64,000 nucleotides of DNA. It comes from F22 sp963675625 (GTDB taxonomy: Bacteria; Bacteroidota; Bacteroidia; Bacteroidales; Bacteroidaceae). The stretch spans positions 1,984,001 to 2,048,000 of the forward strand of contig OY776497.1 in NCBI GenBank assembly GCA_963675625.1, written 5' to 3'. Positions 1-9,850 of this stretch are shown piece after piece. The notes beneath the pieces were generated by a model. That model did no database searches, was not told where the DNA came from, and was given only the letters and a program-made list of their open reading frames with translations. The stretch's first letter is position 1; every line of letters starts with the position of its first letter. Both the position numbers and the translations under genes were made by a program.

Positions 1-1
1 C

Positions 2-1267
2 GCGGGTGATGTCGCTACTGTAGCTGGTCCAGTTAAAGATTATTTTGGCATTATAGAATTCACTACTGTAGATCCAGTACAAGTAGTGGTTGAAAAAGTT
101 GGAACTGCAACATTCTCATTGCCAACTCCAGAAGTTTTAGATGGTGCTGCTTCAGATGCTTATGTAGCTGCTGTAAGTACGAAATTTGTTCAATATACTG
201 GAGTGTTATCTAAAAGTGGTGATTTTTATAATATTGCTATTGATGGTGCTACGGCTATTGGTTCAATTCGTAAACCGACTGATGCTATTGCTACTGCAGC
301 TACAGCGCTAGATGGTAAGACTGTAACATTAACAGGATTTGCTATTGGTACTAATAGTGGTAGTCAATATATATATACTCTAGTAACTTCAATAGTGGAA
401 GCTTCTTCTGCCTCAGTAGCCAATAATCGTGTATTAACACGTGCAACCGTAGCAACAGATACAGCTCATGCAATATATATGTATAATGGAAGCGAGTGGG
501 TTGCTGTAGATGCAGTGTGTCCTTCAAAATCTGACTTTGAGGAAATGGGTAACAGCTATGGCAATTTTAGTAGTTCTATGTTGCCTCAAGACTACTTGCC
601 TGCTTATTTGCGTATGCATTTACCATATGCTCAAGAAGGAGACTCACAAGTTTGTGCATACTTATATTATGGTGGAGACAATGCAATTTTGTCTACAGAA
701 TATGTCTATACTAATGGTGTATGGGTACTAGAAAATTATACAACAGAAGAAACAAAGCAATTCCAATTGATTGAAGGTGGTTGGGTGTACAATCCAAGTG
801 TGACCGTTACTCTTCCATATGTGAAGAATGATCCACTTTCTGTATCCTATTTCCAGCCTATGGTTGATTGGGTATGGGAGAATGTTGATGTACCAGCAGG
901 AGTTGCTGCAAAGGGCGAAGGTTTTGTCTCTAGTTATGGAAATAATGATTATTATACTGGTGCTTCTGCATATTATGGTAATGTTGATTGGCGTGCAGCT
1001 AAGGCAAAAGAGCAAAATCCAAGTGCATACGGAAGTATGAGTGATGAGGAAGCTGTTGAATTTATGCAAGAAAACTTTAAGACTGTATTAGCTAGTGTAC
1101 TTCCATCTATTAATCCTAATTTGAAATATATTGATGGAGTTGAAGTGTCTATTACTGTCAATTTCACTGTATATACAGGAGCTACCGAAGAATGGACGAT
1201 TAAGTATATTATTCAATCAGATGGTTCGTATAAGTATGTCAATGATTCTATGCATGCTGTAGAGTAA
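2..1267 (+). CDS. Exported/surface hypothetical protein, 5'-truncated (OB-fold-like N-terminal part)
   Basis: The reading frame is open back to the window edge from nucleotide 2, so the start lies outside and only the C-terminal ~420 residues are seen. The first ATG in frame, at 86, is almost certainly internal. Residues around 90-120 of the visible part (KTVTLTGFAIG, then YIYTLVTSIVEA) resemble the OB-fold-like strands seen in Bacteroidota lipoproteins near TonB-dependent receptors, such as DUF5689-type proteins. The rest is rich in Tyr, Asn and Gly, as in secreted or surface proteins. A strong terminator follows, so it is probably the last gene of an upstream operon. No enzymatic motif was recognised and the function is unknown. 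Confidence 0.75.
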   Translation, partial: AGDVATVAGPVKDYFGIIEFTTVDPVQVVVEKVGTATFSLPTPEVLDGAASDAYVAAVSTKFVQYTGVLSKSGDFYNIAIDGATAIGSIRKPTDAIATAATALDGKTVTLTGFAIGTNSGSQYIYTLVTSIVEASSASVANNRVLTRATVATDTAHAIYMYNGSEWVAVDAVCPSKSDFEEMGNSYGNFSSSMLPQDYLPAYLRMHLPYAQEGDSQVCAYLYYGGDNAILSTEYVYTNGVWVLENYTTEETKQFQLIEGGWVYNPSVTVTLPYVKNDPLSVSYFQPMVDWVWENVDVPAGVAAKGEGFVSSYGNNDYYTGASAYYGNVDWRAAKAKEQNPSAYGSMSDEEAVEFMQENFKTVLASVLPSINPNLKYIDGVEVSITVNFTVYTGATEEWTIKYIIQSDGSYKYVNDSMHAVE

Positions 1268-1340
1268 CGATAAGGTGATTATCATGCGTTGTGCGTTTTA
1301 TCGCAATGACGTATAGAAATAAAATTTTCTTTTATGTAAA

Positions 1341-1376
1341 AAGGTGTATCTAGAAATCTAGATACACCTTTTTTTG
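1341..1376 (+). terminator. Rho-independent terminator after the truncated surface protein
   Basis: The perfect arms AAGGTGTATCTAGA and TCTAGATACACCTT flank a very short loop and are followed by a run of T. It lies about 75 bp after the stop at 1267. Confidence 0.85.
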
Positions 1377-1445
1377 TGTTGTCGTTTTACTGTACTTTCA
1401 TGGATAACTAATACCTAGTTCCGAATACTTCAATGCCCATTTCCT

Positions 1446-1549
1446 GTCAAGTATATAAGAGCGCGCTGTTATATACTTGACAACCTACCTAGCAAGTATA
1501 TAAGAGCGAGCTCTTATATACTTCTCGTCTAGCTCTTATATACTTCTCG
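1446..1549. repeat. Cluster of five 13-mer half-sites forming two perfect hairpins
   Basis: Hairpin 1 has 13-bp perfect arms at 1446-1458 and 1469-1481 (GTCAAGTATATAA and its complement) around a GC-rich 10-nt loop. Hairpin 2 has 13-bp perfect arms at 1494-1506 and 1511-1523 (AAGTATATAAGAG and its complement) around CGAG. A further half-site, CTCTTATATACTTCTCG, is repeated at 1511-1527 and 1533-1549. No T-run follows either hairpin, so they are not ordinary terminators. Confidence 0.85.
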
Positions 1550-1819
1550 GTGAGATGACATATATAGACCAGTTTTTGTGTATTTCCCAGTGGATAAAAT
1601 ATGAGATTTCTGACAGCGATAAATATGTATTCGACTAAGAAAGAAATGTGTTATTAAATATGTGTATACATTCAAGTTTTCCGACACTGTCTACTAGTAA
1701 TGTGTATTTAAAATTGGTATTTGTTACAGTTTTGTTACAAAACGTTTATGTATTGATGAATCTACATCGCAAATGAATGATTTTTTAGCAATAAAAGTGG
1801 TGGTTAGTTGTACATTACT

Positions 1820-1827
1820 TAACTTTG
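1820..1827 (+). promoter_or_regulatory. Putative Bacteroidota -7 box for the TonB-dependent receptor
   Basis: TAACTTTG matches the Bacteroidota consensus TAnnTTTG. No convincing TTTG -33 box is seen about 24 bp upstream. Transcription would start near 1834, giving a leader of roughly 75 nt. Confidence 0.4.
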
Positions 1828-1849
1828 AAATCGTAAAAAGAAAAATGTT

Positions 1850-1871
1850 GGCCTCTTTAGTGAGGCCTTTT
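1850..1871 (+). promoter_or_regulatory. Leader hairpin followed by TTTT (attenuator-like)
   Basis: GGCCTC and GAGGCC pair across a six-base loop and are followed by TTTT, between the -7 box and the receptor start at 1911. It looks like a short intrinsic terminator placed inside the 5' leader, so it could attenuate receptor expression. No alternative antiterminator arm was identified by eye. Confidence 0.45.
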
Positions 1872-1910
1872 GAGCAAACTAATTTTATTTATCAATTAAC
1901 TTATCAAACG

Positions 1911-4900
1911 ATGAAAAGATTGCTTTCATTAGCGATGGTGTTGTGTTTAGTCGCAACAGCTGCTATGGCTCAGGTCACGACCTCTGCTATTCGTGGTAAA
2001 GTACAGTCTACAACTGGTGAAGAAATCATTGGGGCTACTATTCAAGCTGTACATATTCCAACGGGCACAAACTACGGTGCTGTAACTAATGTGTCTGGTA
2101 ACTTTATGTTGACAGGTTTACGTGCAGGTGGGCCTTATAAAGTGACTGTATCTTACGTAGGGTTTCGTACACAGGTATTTGAAGGGATTACACTTCAACT
2201 AGGTGAAACATTTGAATTGGATGTAAAGATGGCTGAAAACAGTCAACAACTTGGTGAGGTCGTTGTAACTGCTGATAAAACTTCTGTGTTTAATATGAAC
2301 CGTATGGGATCTGCACAGAACTTCGATAGTAAGGCTATTCAACAAACAGCTTCTATAAGCCGTTCTGTTTTTGATGTGACAAAAACTAATCCATTAGCTA
2401 TGTCGACTGGTGGTGGTACATCTTTTGGAGGAGCAAATAATAAGTACAATTCATTCCAAGTTGATGGTGCTGTATCAAATGATGTGTTTGGCCTTTCTGG
2501 TACAGGTACAAATGGAGGTCAAACAGGAGCTAATCCAATTTCCTTGGAAGCTATTGAGGAAGTGCAAGTTGTTATCGCTCCATTTGATGTACGTAAATCT
2601 GGCTTTACAGGTGGTGGTATCAATGCTATTACTAAGTCAGGTACAAATGATTTCCATGGTTCTGCTTACATGTTTTATAATAATGAAAACTTTTATGGCA
2701 AGACTCCGGGTAAACGCGGTGAAGATTTCACAGGCTCTCGTAAAAAATTAGGCGATCAGTCTACTAAAACGTATGGGTTTACTGTTGGTGGTCCTATCAT
2801 CAAGAATAAATTGTTCTTCTTTGCTAACTATGAAAAGAACAAAGAAAAATATTTGTCGAGTAATGTTATAGGTACAGGAGAGTCTGCTCTTGATGCTAAT
2901 GAAGTAGATCAGGTTATCAATTATCTTCAAACAAATTGGGGTACCGATGCAGGAGGATATGGTGCAATCAATGTACCTACTGAGAACGAAAAATTCTTAG
3001 CCCGTTTGGATTGGAATATTAATGATCAACATAAGTTGATGTTTCGTTACTCTATGCTTGATGCAGAGCAAATGAAAAGTGTTACTTCTAGTAAAACTGC
3101 AGGTTTACTTTTAGCATCTGGTTATAATATGGTTAACAAGACAAATGAATTTGTTGCAGAGTTAAACTCAAATTTTGACAACGGAATGAATAATATTTTC
3201 CGTGCAACGTACACCCGTGTTCGTGATCACCGTGATCCTAATGCGTCTCCATTGTCTAATGTAACAATAAAGGGGCTGACAAATACAATGGGGGGTGATG
3301 CTCCTACATTGAATTTTGGTATAGAGAACTATTCAGCTGCAAATGCGTTAGATCAAGATATCTATACTATTGAAGATAATTTTACATGGTCTGTAGGTGA
3401 CCATAAAGTAACTGTTGGTACTCATAATGAGTTCTTTAATATGGCTAACCTGTTTATTGCTTATGCAGGAGGTTCATACACTTATGATAATTTGTCTGAT
3501 TTCTTGAATAACGATCCATCTTATTATCGTTATCAATATTCTCGTGAAGATATTACGGGTACTAATCGTTGGATGCCAGAATGGGGGGCAGGTCAAATTG
3601 GTTTTTATGGTCAAGATGAATGGCGTGTAAATGACAATTTCCGTTTGACTTATGGTGTACGTGTAGATGTACCATTGTTCTTTGATGATCCAATGACAAA
3701 TGATACATTTAATAACAGCGCTTTGGCGGCTCAACATCATGTAGCTACTGGTGAACTTCCATCGTCTACTCCACTTATTTCTCCACGTGTTGGTTTCCGT
3801 TGGTGGGCTAATGAAGACCATTCTACATTGCTTCGTGGTGGTGTGGGTCTGTTTACTGGTCGTATCCCATTTGTTTGGATTTCTAATGCTTTCTCAAATA
3901 CAGGTATGGGAATGGCTGGAACTAAGTTGAGTAATAAAGATGCAATTGCGGCAGCGCGCGCTAAGGGTTTTGAAGTTAATTATGATCCAAATAATCAATG
4001 GATTGATCCAACAGCTGCTATTCCAACAGCAGAAGTAGATGTTGTTGATCATGACTTCAAATTTCCACAAACTCTTCGTGCGAATTTTGCCGTTGAACAA
4101 CAATTACCATTTGGAGTGCGAGGTACATTAGAAGCTATGTATTCAAAGACATACAACAACATTTTGTACAACAATATCAATTATGCACAAGATGGAACTA
4201 AGAATGCTGCTTCTGGCGATAATCGTCCAATGTGGAGTAAAGTGGATAATAACTTTACAGATGTAATTCTTCTTTCTAATACCAATAAAGGGTATAATTA
4301 TAATGTAACGGCTAAATTAGAAAAGAGTTTTGATTTTGGTTTGAACGCAATGGTGGCTTATACATATGGTCAAGCTCGCTCAGTCAACGATGGGGCATCT
4401 TCACAAGCATATTCATGCTGGAAGTATAACTATAATTATTATAATGATGCTTCTCAAGAAGTTACTTGGTCTAATTTTGATGTGCGCAATCGTATTATTG
4501 CTAATATCTCTTATCGTAAGGAATATCTTGGTAATTTTGCAACAGAAGTAAGCTTATTCTATCAAGGTTATTCAGGTGGACGTTATTCTTTAGTAGAACC
4601 TTATAGTGATGCTAATGGTGATGGATATAAAGGCAATGATGTTTTGTATTTACCAACTCGTGATAAAGCTGTAGCTGCTTTTGGAGCAGAAGCTAACGAT
4701 TATCTTGCTTGGTTGGATCGTAATTCTGAACTGGATGGATACGTCGGATCGTATGTGCCACGTAACGCAATGCGAAAAGATTTTGAGCATCACTTTGATT
4801 TCCATTTTGCTCAAGATTTCTTTATCAATGCTGGAAAACGTCGTCATACATTGCAGTTCAACTTTGATATTTTGAATATTGGTAACTTGTTCAATCCAGA

Positions 4901-5060
4901 ATGGGGTGTTTACGGTACGCCATCAAATGGGTACTCGGTATCACCTATTACACTTAGTAAAGATGGACATTATAGTTTTGCTGATATAAAGAAAATAGAA
5001 GGTGTTGAAAGCGTAGGCTCTCGTTGGCATGCACAAATCGGTGTGAAGTATACTTTCTAA
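1911..5060 (+). CDS. Oar-like TonB-dependent outer-membrane receptor
   Basis: This is a 1049-residue outer-membrane receptor starting at the ATG at 1911, which gives a clean signal peptide (MKRLLSLAMVLCLVATAAMAQ, cut after AMA). A carboxypeptidase-regulatory-like beta-sandwich follows (about residues 25-110, starting SAIRGKVQSTTGEEIIGATI). Next comes LGEVVVTADK, a TonB-box-like motif, then a plug domain and a long beta barrel ending in an aromatic residue (KYTF). The family resembles Myxococcus Oar and Bacteroidota carboxypeptidase-regulatory TonB-dependent receptors rather than SusC, because no SusD gene follows. Substrate unknown. It appears to be monocistronic, with a hairpin at 5117. Confidence 0.9.
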   Translation: MKRLLSLAMVLCLVATAAMAQVTTSAIRGKVQSTTGEEIIGATIQAVHIPTGTNYGAVTNVSGNFMLTGLRAGGPYKVTVSYVGFRTQVFEGITLQLGETFELDVKMAENSQQLGEVVVTADKTSVFNMNRMGSAQNFDSKAIQQTASISRSVFDVTKTNPLAMSTGGGTSFGGANNKYNSFQVDGAVSNDVFGLSGTGTNGGQTGANPISLEAIEEVQVVIAPFDVRKSGFTGGGINAITKSGTNDFHGSAYMFYNNENFYGKTPGKRGEDFTGSRKKLGDQSTKTYGFTVGGPIIKNKLFFFANYEKNKEKYLSSNVIGTGESALDANEVDQVINYLQTNWGTDAGGYGAINVPTENEKFLARLDWNINDQHKLMFRYSMLDAEQMKSVTSSKTAGLLLASGYNMVNKTNEFVAELNSNFDNGMNNIFRATYTRVRDHRDPNASPLSNVTIKGLTNTMGGDAPTLNFGIENYSAANALDQDIYTIEDNFTWSVGDHKVTVGTHNEFFNMANLFIAYAGGSYTYDNLSDFLNNDPSYYRYQYSREDITGTNRWMPEWGAGQIGFYGQDEWRVNDNFRLTYGVRVDVPLFFDDPMTNDTFNNSALAAQHHVATGELPSSTPLISPRVGFRWWANEDHSTLLRGGVGLFTGRIPFVWISNAFSNTGMGMAGTKLSNKDAIAAARAKGFEVNYDPNNQWIDPTAAIPTAEVDVVDHDFKFPQTLRANFAVEQQLPFGVRGTLEAMYSKTYNNILYNNINYAQDGTKNAASGDNRPMWSKVDNNFTDVILLSNTNKGYNYNVTAKLEKSFDFGLNAMVAYTYGQARSVNDGASSQAYSCWKYNYNYYNDASQEVTWSNFDVRNRIIANISYRKEYLGNFATEVSLFYQGYSGGRYSLVEPYSDANGDGYKGNDVLYLPTRDKAVAAFGAEANDYLAWLDRNSELDGYVGSYVPRNAMRKDFEHHFDFHFAQDFFINAGKRRHTLQFNFDILNIGNLFNPEWGVYGTPSNGYSVSPITLSKDGHYSFADIKKIEGVESVGSRWHAQIGVKYTF

Positions 5061-5116
5061 CAATATACAGATAGTAAAGTGTATATGGTTTAAATAGAAA
5101 CCTTGCAGAAAATAAT

Positions 5117-5147
5117 GAAGGAGAATGTCCATTGGATATTCTCCTTC
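5117..5147 (+). terminator. Hairpin after the TonB-dependent receptor
   Basis: GAAGGAGAAT and ATTCTCCTTC form a 10-bp stem around an 11-nt loop, 56 bp after the stop. The downstream T-run is poor, so termination may be only partial. Confidence 0.6.
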
Positions 5148-5402
5148 TTGCGTATATTCAATGCTTTAATAATGCATTCTATAGTATGGAACTGAAAACT
5201 ATACTATATAAGGAAAATGAAAGGTCATTTTTAGCTGTGATATTTTGTCTGTATATCTTTATTTTGTAAAAATATCACACCCCAGTTGCAGTCTCCTTAA
5301 TTGTTCTATTTGTATCCCTTTAAAATAGGGAATGAAAACGATTGCAAAGAAAAAAGGCTTTAGATTTTCCCTGTTATAGTATATTATATTCGATATTATT
5401 CT

Positions 5403-5410
5403 TATTTTTG
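5403..5410 (+). promoter_or_regulatory. Candidate -7 box for the glycogen genes
   Basis: TATTTTTG matches TAnnTTTG; no good -33 box is visible. It is the best promoter candidate upstream of the two glycogen genes. Confidence 0.35.
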
Positions 5411-5517
5411 TCCCCGTAGTACATATGATGCGCATGTAGTATACCTCTCTATATCAGAGAATAATAGTTAGAAGAATCCTCTTCTTTATTGAGCATTATA
5501 ACATAAAACTATACAAC

Positions 5518-7179
5518 ATGAAAGAACTTATTACCCCTGATTATATCTTCGAGTCAAGCTGGGAGGTATGTAATAAAGTAGGTGGAATATATACTGTCCT
5601 ATCAACACGAGCTAATACACTTCAAAAAGCATTTCCTGATAAATTATTTTTTATTGGGCCTGATGTGTGGGAATTGAAAGAAAATCCCTTGTTTATATCT
5701 TGTGATGATGTACTAGTGGAATGGAGAATACAGGCCCTGCATGATGGACTGAAGGTGCGTGTAGGCCGTTGGAATGTGCCAGGTAAACCGATAGCTATAT
5801 TGGTTGATTTCTTGCCATTTTTTCACCAAAAGAATGATATATATGCTCGTGCTTGGGAATTAGCCAAAGTGGATTCTTTGCACGCTTATGGTGATTACGA
5901 TGAATGTTGTATGTTTGCTTATGCAGCTGCTAGAGTCGTCACAAGTATCTACAAATTTCAAATGACACCAGCTGATAAAGTCGTGTATCAAGCACATGAA
6001 TGGCAGACTGGGATGTCACCCATCTTTATAAAAGAGTGGGTTCCAGAAATCGCCACTATATTTACTACACATGCCACATCAATAGGACGTAGTATTGCTG
6101 GAAATCACAAACCTCTTTACGATTATCTTTTTGCTTATAATGGTGACCAAATGGCGCAAGAGCTGAATATGGTAGCCAAACATTCAGTTGAAAAACAAGC
6201 AACTCACAGCGTTGATTGTTTTACAACAGTGAGTGAAATCACAAATCGTGAGTGCCAAGAATTATTAGAACGTCCTGCAGACGTGATTCTTATGAATGGT
6301 TTTGAGGATGACTTTGTGCCTAAACAAACGTTGTTTACACGTAAACGTAAAGAAGCACGAGATACGATGCTGAATGTAGCCAATAAACTGCTTGGCACAA
6401 ATTTGGGCCCAGATACTTTGATAGTAGGGACAAGTGGACGTTATGAATACCGTAACAAGGGCTTAGGGGTGTATCTTGAAAGTTTGAAGAGGTTGAATCG
6501 TGATAAAAATTTACAATGCAATGTGCTTGCATTTATATATGTCCCTGCTTGGGTGGGTGATCCACGTGAAGATTTACAGAAACGCTTGAAAAAAGGTGGA
6601 GATTATACAGAACCTCTGGAAGTGCCACTTGTAACTCACTGGTTGCATAATATGACTCACGATCAAGTGCTCGATGGCTTAAAATATTTGGATATGTATA
6701 ATCGTCCAGAAGATAAAGTTAAAGTCGTATTTGTTCCATGTTATTTGCGAGGAGATGATGGAATTATGCATAAAGAGTATTATGATTTGTTGATTGGGCA
6801 TGATTTGACTGTTTATGCTTCTTATTATGAACCTTGGGGATATACACCATTGGAAAGTGTTGCTTTTAAGGTACCTACGATTACTACTGATAAAGCTGGA
6901 TTCGGTTTATGGGCAGCACATAAGGATACTGTAAAGGGTAGTCTTATTGATGGCGTTGCAGTCTTGGAACGTACTGACTACAATGGATCTGCCGTAGCAG
7001 ATGAAATCCGTGAGAATATTATAGATTTCTGCCAAATGACTAAAACGCAAGTTAATACTGCAAGGAAGAATGCGGCAGAAATAGCTGAGCAAGCATTATG
7101 GAAGCATTTTATTCAATATTACTATGAGGCTTATGATATAGCCTTACGTCGTGCACAAGCTAGAAATGCACAAAGATGA
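5518..7179 (+). CDS. Glycogen synthase, GT3 type
   Basis: A 553-residue glycosyltransferase of the GT3 family (the fungal/animal-type glycogen synthase found widely in Bacteroidota), elongating alpha-1,4-glucan from a nucleotide-glucose donor in the cytoplasm. The N-terminal SWEVCNKVGGIYTVL (about residues 14-28) is the donor-binding loop. The E-x7-E motif is visible as E438 and E446 in YEPWGYTPLE. The glucan phosphorylase gene follows after 52 bp, so synthesis and breakdown enzymes are probably co-transcribed. The donor (UDP- or ADP-glucose) cannot be told from sequence. It is distinct from GT5 GlgA, so no symbol is given. Confidence 0.93.
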   Translation: MKELITPDYIFESSWEVCNKVGGIYTVLSTRANTLQKAFPDKLFFIGPDVWELKENPLFISCDDVLVEWRIQALHDGLKVRVGRWNVPGKPIAILVDFLPFFHQKNDIYARAWELAKVDSLHAYGDYDECCMFAYAAARVVTSIYKFQMTPADKVVYQAHEWQTGMSPIFIKEWVPEIATIFTTHATSIGRSIAGNHKPLYDYLFAYNGDQMAQELNMVAKHSVEKQATHSVDCFTTVSEITNRECQELLERPADVILMNGFEDDFVPKQTLFTRKRKEARDTMLNVANKLLGTNLGPDTLIVGTSGRYEYRNKGLGVYLESLKRLNRDKNLQCNVLAFIYVPAWVGDPREDLQKRLKKGGDYTEPLEVPLVTHWLHNMTHDQVLDGLKYLDMYNRPEDKVKVVFVPCYLRGDDGIMHKEYYDLLIGHDLTVYASYYEPWGYTPLESVAFKVPTITTDKAGFGLWAAHKDTVKGSLIDGVAVLERTDYNGSAVADEIRENIIDFCQMTKTQVNTARKNAAEIAEQALWKHFIQYYYEAYDIALRRAQARNAQR

Positions 7180-7231
7180 TTCCTTTTAGAAAATAGATGA
7201 TTAATAATCCTGAACTTAATAAAAGACAAGT

Positions 7232-9793
7232 ATGAAAATCAAGGTTAGCAATGTAAGTGCTCCTACTTGGAGGGAACTTATTGTACAATCCCATATCCCA
7301 GAAGCGCTTCAGCCACTTGCTGAGATCGCACATAACCTTTGGTGGGTGTGGAACAGTGAAGCAACAGATTTGTTTCAAGATTTAGATCCAGAGCTTTGGG
7401 AAACCGTAAATGGTAATCCTGTAGCGCTTTTGGAACGCATGAATGTAAGTAAATTAGAAGCGTTTGCTGAAGATAAAATCATGAAGAAGCGCATCAAAAA
7501 TGTATATGAAAGTTTCCGCGCATATATGGATGTCGAGCCAGATGCAGAACGTGCATCGGTAGCTTATTTCTGTATGGAATACGGGTTGTCACATGTATTA
7601 AAGATATATTCTGGTGGTCTTGGTGTTTTAGCTGGTGATTATTTGAAAGAAGCTTCTGATAGCAATGTTGATATGTGTGCCGTTGGTTTCTTGTATCGTT
7701 ATGGATACTTTAATCAAGCTTTGTCTATGGATGGTCAGCAGTTGGCTAATTATGAAGCGCAAGCTTTCAATAGTTTACCAATTGAACGAGTACAAGATAA
7801 AGACGGAAATCCGTTAGTTGTGGCTGTACCATACATAAACTATCAGGTGTATGCCAATGTCTGGAAGGTTAATGTAGGTCGTATATCTTTATACCTTTTG
7901 GATACAGATAACGATATGAATAGTGAATTTGACCGTCCTATAACACACCAACTATATGGTGGTGACTGGGAAAATCGTTTGAAGCAAGAGATTTTACTAG
8001 GTATCGGTGGTATGTTGACATTGAAAGCTTTAGGTATCAAGAAAGATGTATATCATTGTAACGAAGGACATGCTGCATTAATCAATGTAGAACGTCTGAA
8101 AGATTACGTAGCATCTGGCTTGAACTTCCAGGAAGCACTAGAGCTAGTACGTGCTTCTTCTCTTTACACAGTACATACTCCAGTGCCAGCAGGACACGAT
8201 TACTTTGATGAAGCACTGTTTGGTAAATATATGGGTGGTTATCCAGAAACACTAGGTATTACATGGGATGAGTTTATCGGTATGGGACGTATCCATCCAG
8301 ATGATAAAGGTGAACGTTTCTGTATGTCTACTTTTGCTTGTAATACATCTCAGGAAGTTAATGGTGTTAGTTGGTTGCACGGCAAGGTGTCTCAGGAAAT
8401 GTTTTCGCCTATTTGGCCAGGATATTTCCCTGAAGAATTACATGTCAATTATGTAACTAATGGTGTACACTTCCCAACATGGTGTGCATCTGAATGGCGT
8501 GCTTTATATGATCGTCATTTTGATGAGCAATTCATAAATGATCAAAGCAACGAAGATATTTGGAAGGCTATTAAGAATGTACGTGATGAAGAAATCTGGG
8601 AAACACGTGTGACATTAAAAAATAAACTCGTCAAGTATATTCGTGATGAGTTCCGTAATACATGGTTGAAAAATCAAGGTGATCCTTCGCGTATCATGTC
8701 AGTATTGGATAAAATCAATCCAAATGCATTGTTGATTGGTTTTGGACGTCGATTTGCTACATATAAACGTGCACATTTATTGTTCACCGATTTAGATCGT
8801 CTTGCTAAAATTGTTAATAATCCAGATTATCCTGTACAATTCTTGTTTACTGGTAAGGCTCACCCTCATGATGGAGCTGGGCAAGGGTTGATTAAGCGTA
8901 TCATTGAGATCTCTCGTCGTCCTGAATTCTTAGGTAAAATTATTTTCTTAGAAAATTATGACATGAAATTGGCGCGTCGTTTGATAACTGGTGTTGATAT
9001 CTGGTTGAATACGCCAACTCGTCCTTTGGAAGCATCGGGTACATCAGGTGAAAAAGCCTTGATGAATGGTGTTGTTAACTTCTCAGTGCTTGATGGATGG
9101 TGGCTAGAGGGATATCGTGAAGGTGCTGGATGGGCATTGACTGACAAACGTACGTACGAAAATCAAGAGCACCAAGATCAATTGGATGCTGCTACTATCT
9201 ATAGTATCCTTGAAAACGAGATTCTTCCATTGTATTATGCACGCAATTCTAAGGGAGTCCCTACAGGTTGGGTAGCAACGATGAAAAAATCTATGCATGA
9301 AATAGCTCCCCATTATACAATGAAACGTCAGTTGGATGATTATTACGATAAGTTCTACAATCAGCAGGCAACCCGTTTTGAAACTCTTTCTGCTAGAAAC
9401 AATGCAAAAGCTAAAGCTATTGCAGCTTGGAAAGAAGAAGTGGCAGCTAAATGGGATAGTATTGAAGTGGTTTCAACAAATATCTACGATACGTTCCAAC
9501 AGAATGCTGTGACTGCAGGTAACGATTACCCTATTGAAGTTGTAATTGATGAGAAAGGATTGACAGATGCTGTTGGAGTGGAGCTTGTGACCACACATGT
9601 TGGTGGGGATGGCAAGGAGCACTTGTATACAGCTGTTGAACTACGTGTTGTAAAGAAAGAAGGTTCAAGATACACTTTTGCAACGGATAAAGTTATTAAC
9701 GAAGCTGGACAATTTAAGTTTGCTTTCCGTATGTATCCTAAGCATGCAGATTTGCCACATCGTCAAGATTTCAACTTTGTACGTTGGTTCTAG
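7232..9793 (+). CDS. glgP: Alpha-glucan phosphorylase (GT35, DUF3417 N-terminal domain)
   Basis: An 853-residue PLP-dependent phosphorylase that releases glucose-1-phosphate from glycogen. Residues ~15-110 (IPEALQPLAEIAHNLWWVWN) form the DUF3417 domain of the short, TIGR02094-type bacterial phosphorylases. The PLP lysine lies in EASGTSGEKALMNG, at K608; classical phosphorylases have Met where this has Glu607. A C-terminal extension of ~110 residues after the catalytic core resembles those of other family members. It follows glycogen synthase closely and ends in a strong terminator. The assignment to the family is firm; oligosaccharide length preference is unknown. Confidence 0.93.
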   Translation: MKIKVSNVSAPTWRELIVQSHIPEALQPLAEIAHNLWWVWNSEATDLFQDLDPELWETVNGNPVALLERMNVSKLEAFAEDKIMKKRIKNVYESFRAYMDVEPDAERASVAYFCMEYGLSHVLKIYSGGLGVLAGDYLKEASDSNVDMCAVGFLYRYGYFNQALSMDGQQLANYEAQAFNSLPIERVQDKDGNPLVVAVPYINYQVYANVWKVNVGRISLYLLDTDNDMNSEFDRPITHQLYGGDWENRLKQEILLGIGGMLTLKALGIKKDVYHCNEGHAALINVERLKDYVASGLNFQEALELVRASSLYTVHTPVPAGHDYFDEALFGKYMGGYPETLGITWDEFIGMGRIHPDDKGERFCMSTFACNTSQEVNGVSWLHGKVSQEMFSPIWPGYFPEELHVNYVTNGVHFPTWCASEWRALYDRHFDEQFINDQSNEDIWKAIKNVRDEEIWETRVTLKNKLVKYIRDEFRNTWLKNQGDPSRIMSVLDKINPNALLIGFGRRFATYKRAHLLFTDLDRLAKIVNNPDYPVQFLFTGKAHPHDGAGQGLIKRIIEISRRPEFLGKIIFLENYDMKLARRLITGVDIWLNTPTRPLEASGTSGEKALMNGVVNFSVLDGWWLEGYREGAGWALTDKRTYENQEHQDQLDAATIYSILENEILPLYYARNSKGVPTGWVATMKKSMHEIAPHYTMKRQLDDYYDKFYNQQATRFETLSARNNAKAKAIAAWKEEVAAKWDSIEVVSTNIYDTFQQNAVTAGNDYPIEVVIDEKGLTDAVGVELVTTHVGGDGKEHLYTAVELRVVKKEGSRYTFATDKVINEAGQFKFAFRMYPKHADLPHRQDFNFVRWF

Positions 9794-9850
9794 AAAAGTT
9801 ATTCTTTTATGTAACAGTCTAATTTTGTTTCGACTGTATAATTGAAAATG

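Larger units (their letters stand above)
1268..1910. other. 643-bp non-coding spacer upstream of the TonB-dependent receptor
   Basis: No convincing gene is present. The spacer holds the terminator at 1341-1376, a cluster of AT-rich palindromes at 1446-1549, a TAnnTTTG-type -7 box at 1820-1827 and a leader hairpin at 1850-1871. An in-frame ATG at 1773 would add 46 residues to the receptor, but that extension lies upstream of and across the -7 box and lacks a signal sequence, so it is treated as untranslated. Confidence 0.7.
5061..5517. other. 457-bp non-coding spacer upstream of glycogen synthase
   Basis: No gene seen. It contains the hairpin at 5117-5147, a second inverted repeat (TATAGTAT at 5180-5187, ATACTATA at 5201-5208) and a candidate -7 box TATTTTTG at 5403-5410. 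That box would give glycogen synthase a leader of about 100 nt. The rest is AT-rich with no structure I can name. Confidence 0.6.

Noticed and set aside
1446..1549. CRISPR-like repeats
   Set aside because: The repeats are palindromic and unevenly spaced with no unique spacers of constant length, and no cas genes are present.
1773..1910. 46-codon N-terminal extension of the TonB-dependent receptor
   Set aside because: It runs across the -7 box and the leader hairpin, and would bury a perfect signal peptide that starts at 1911.
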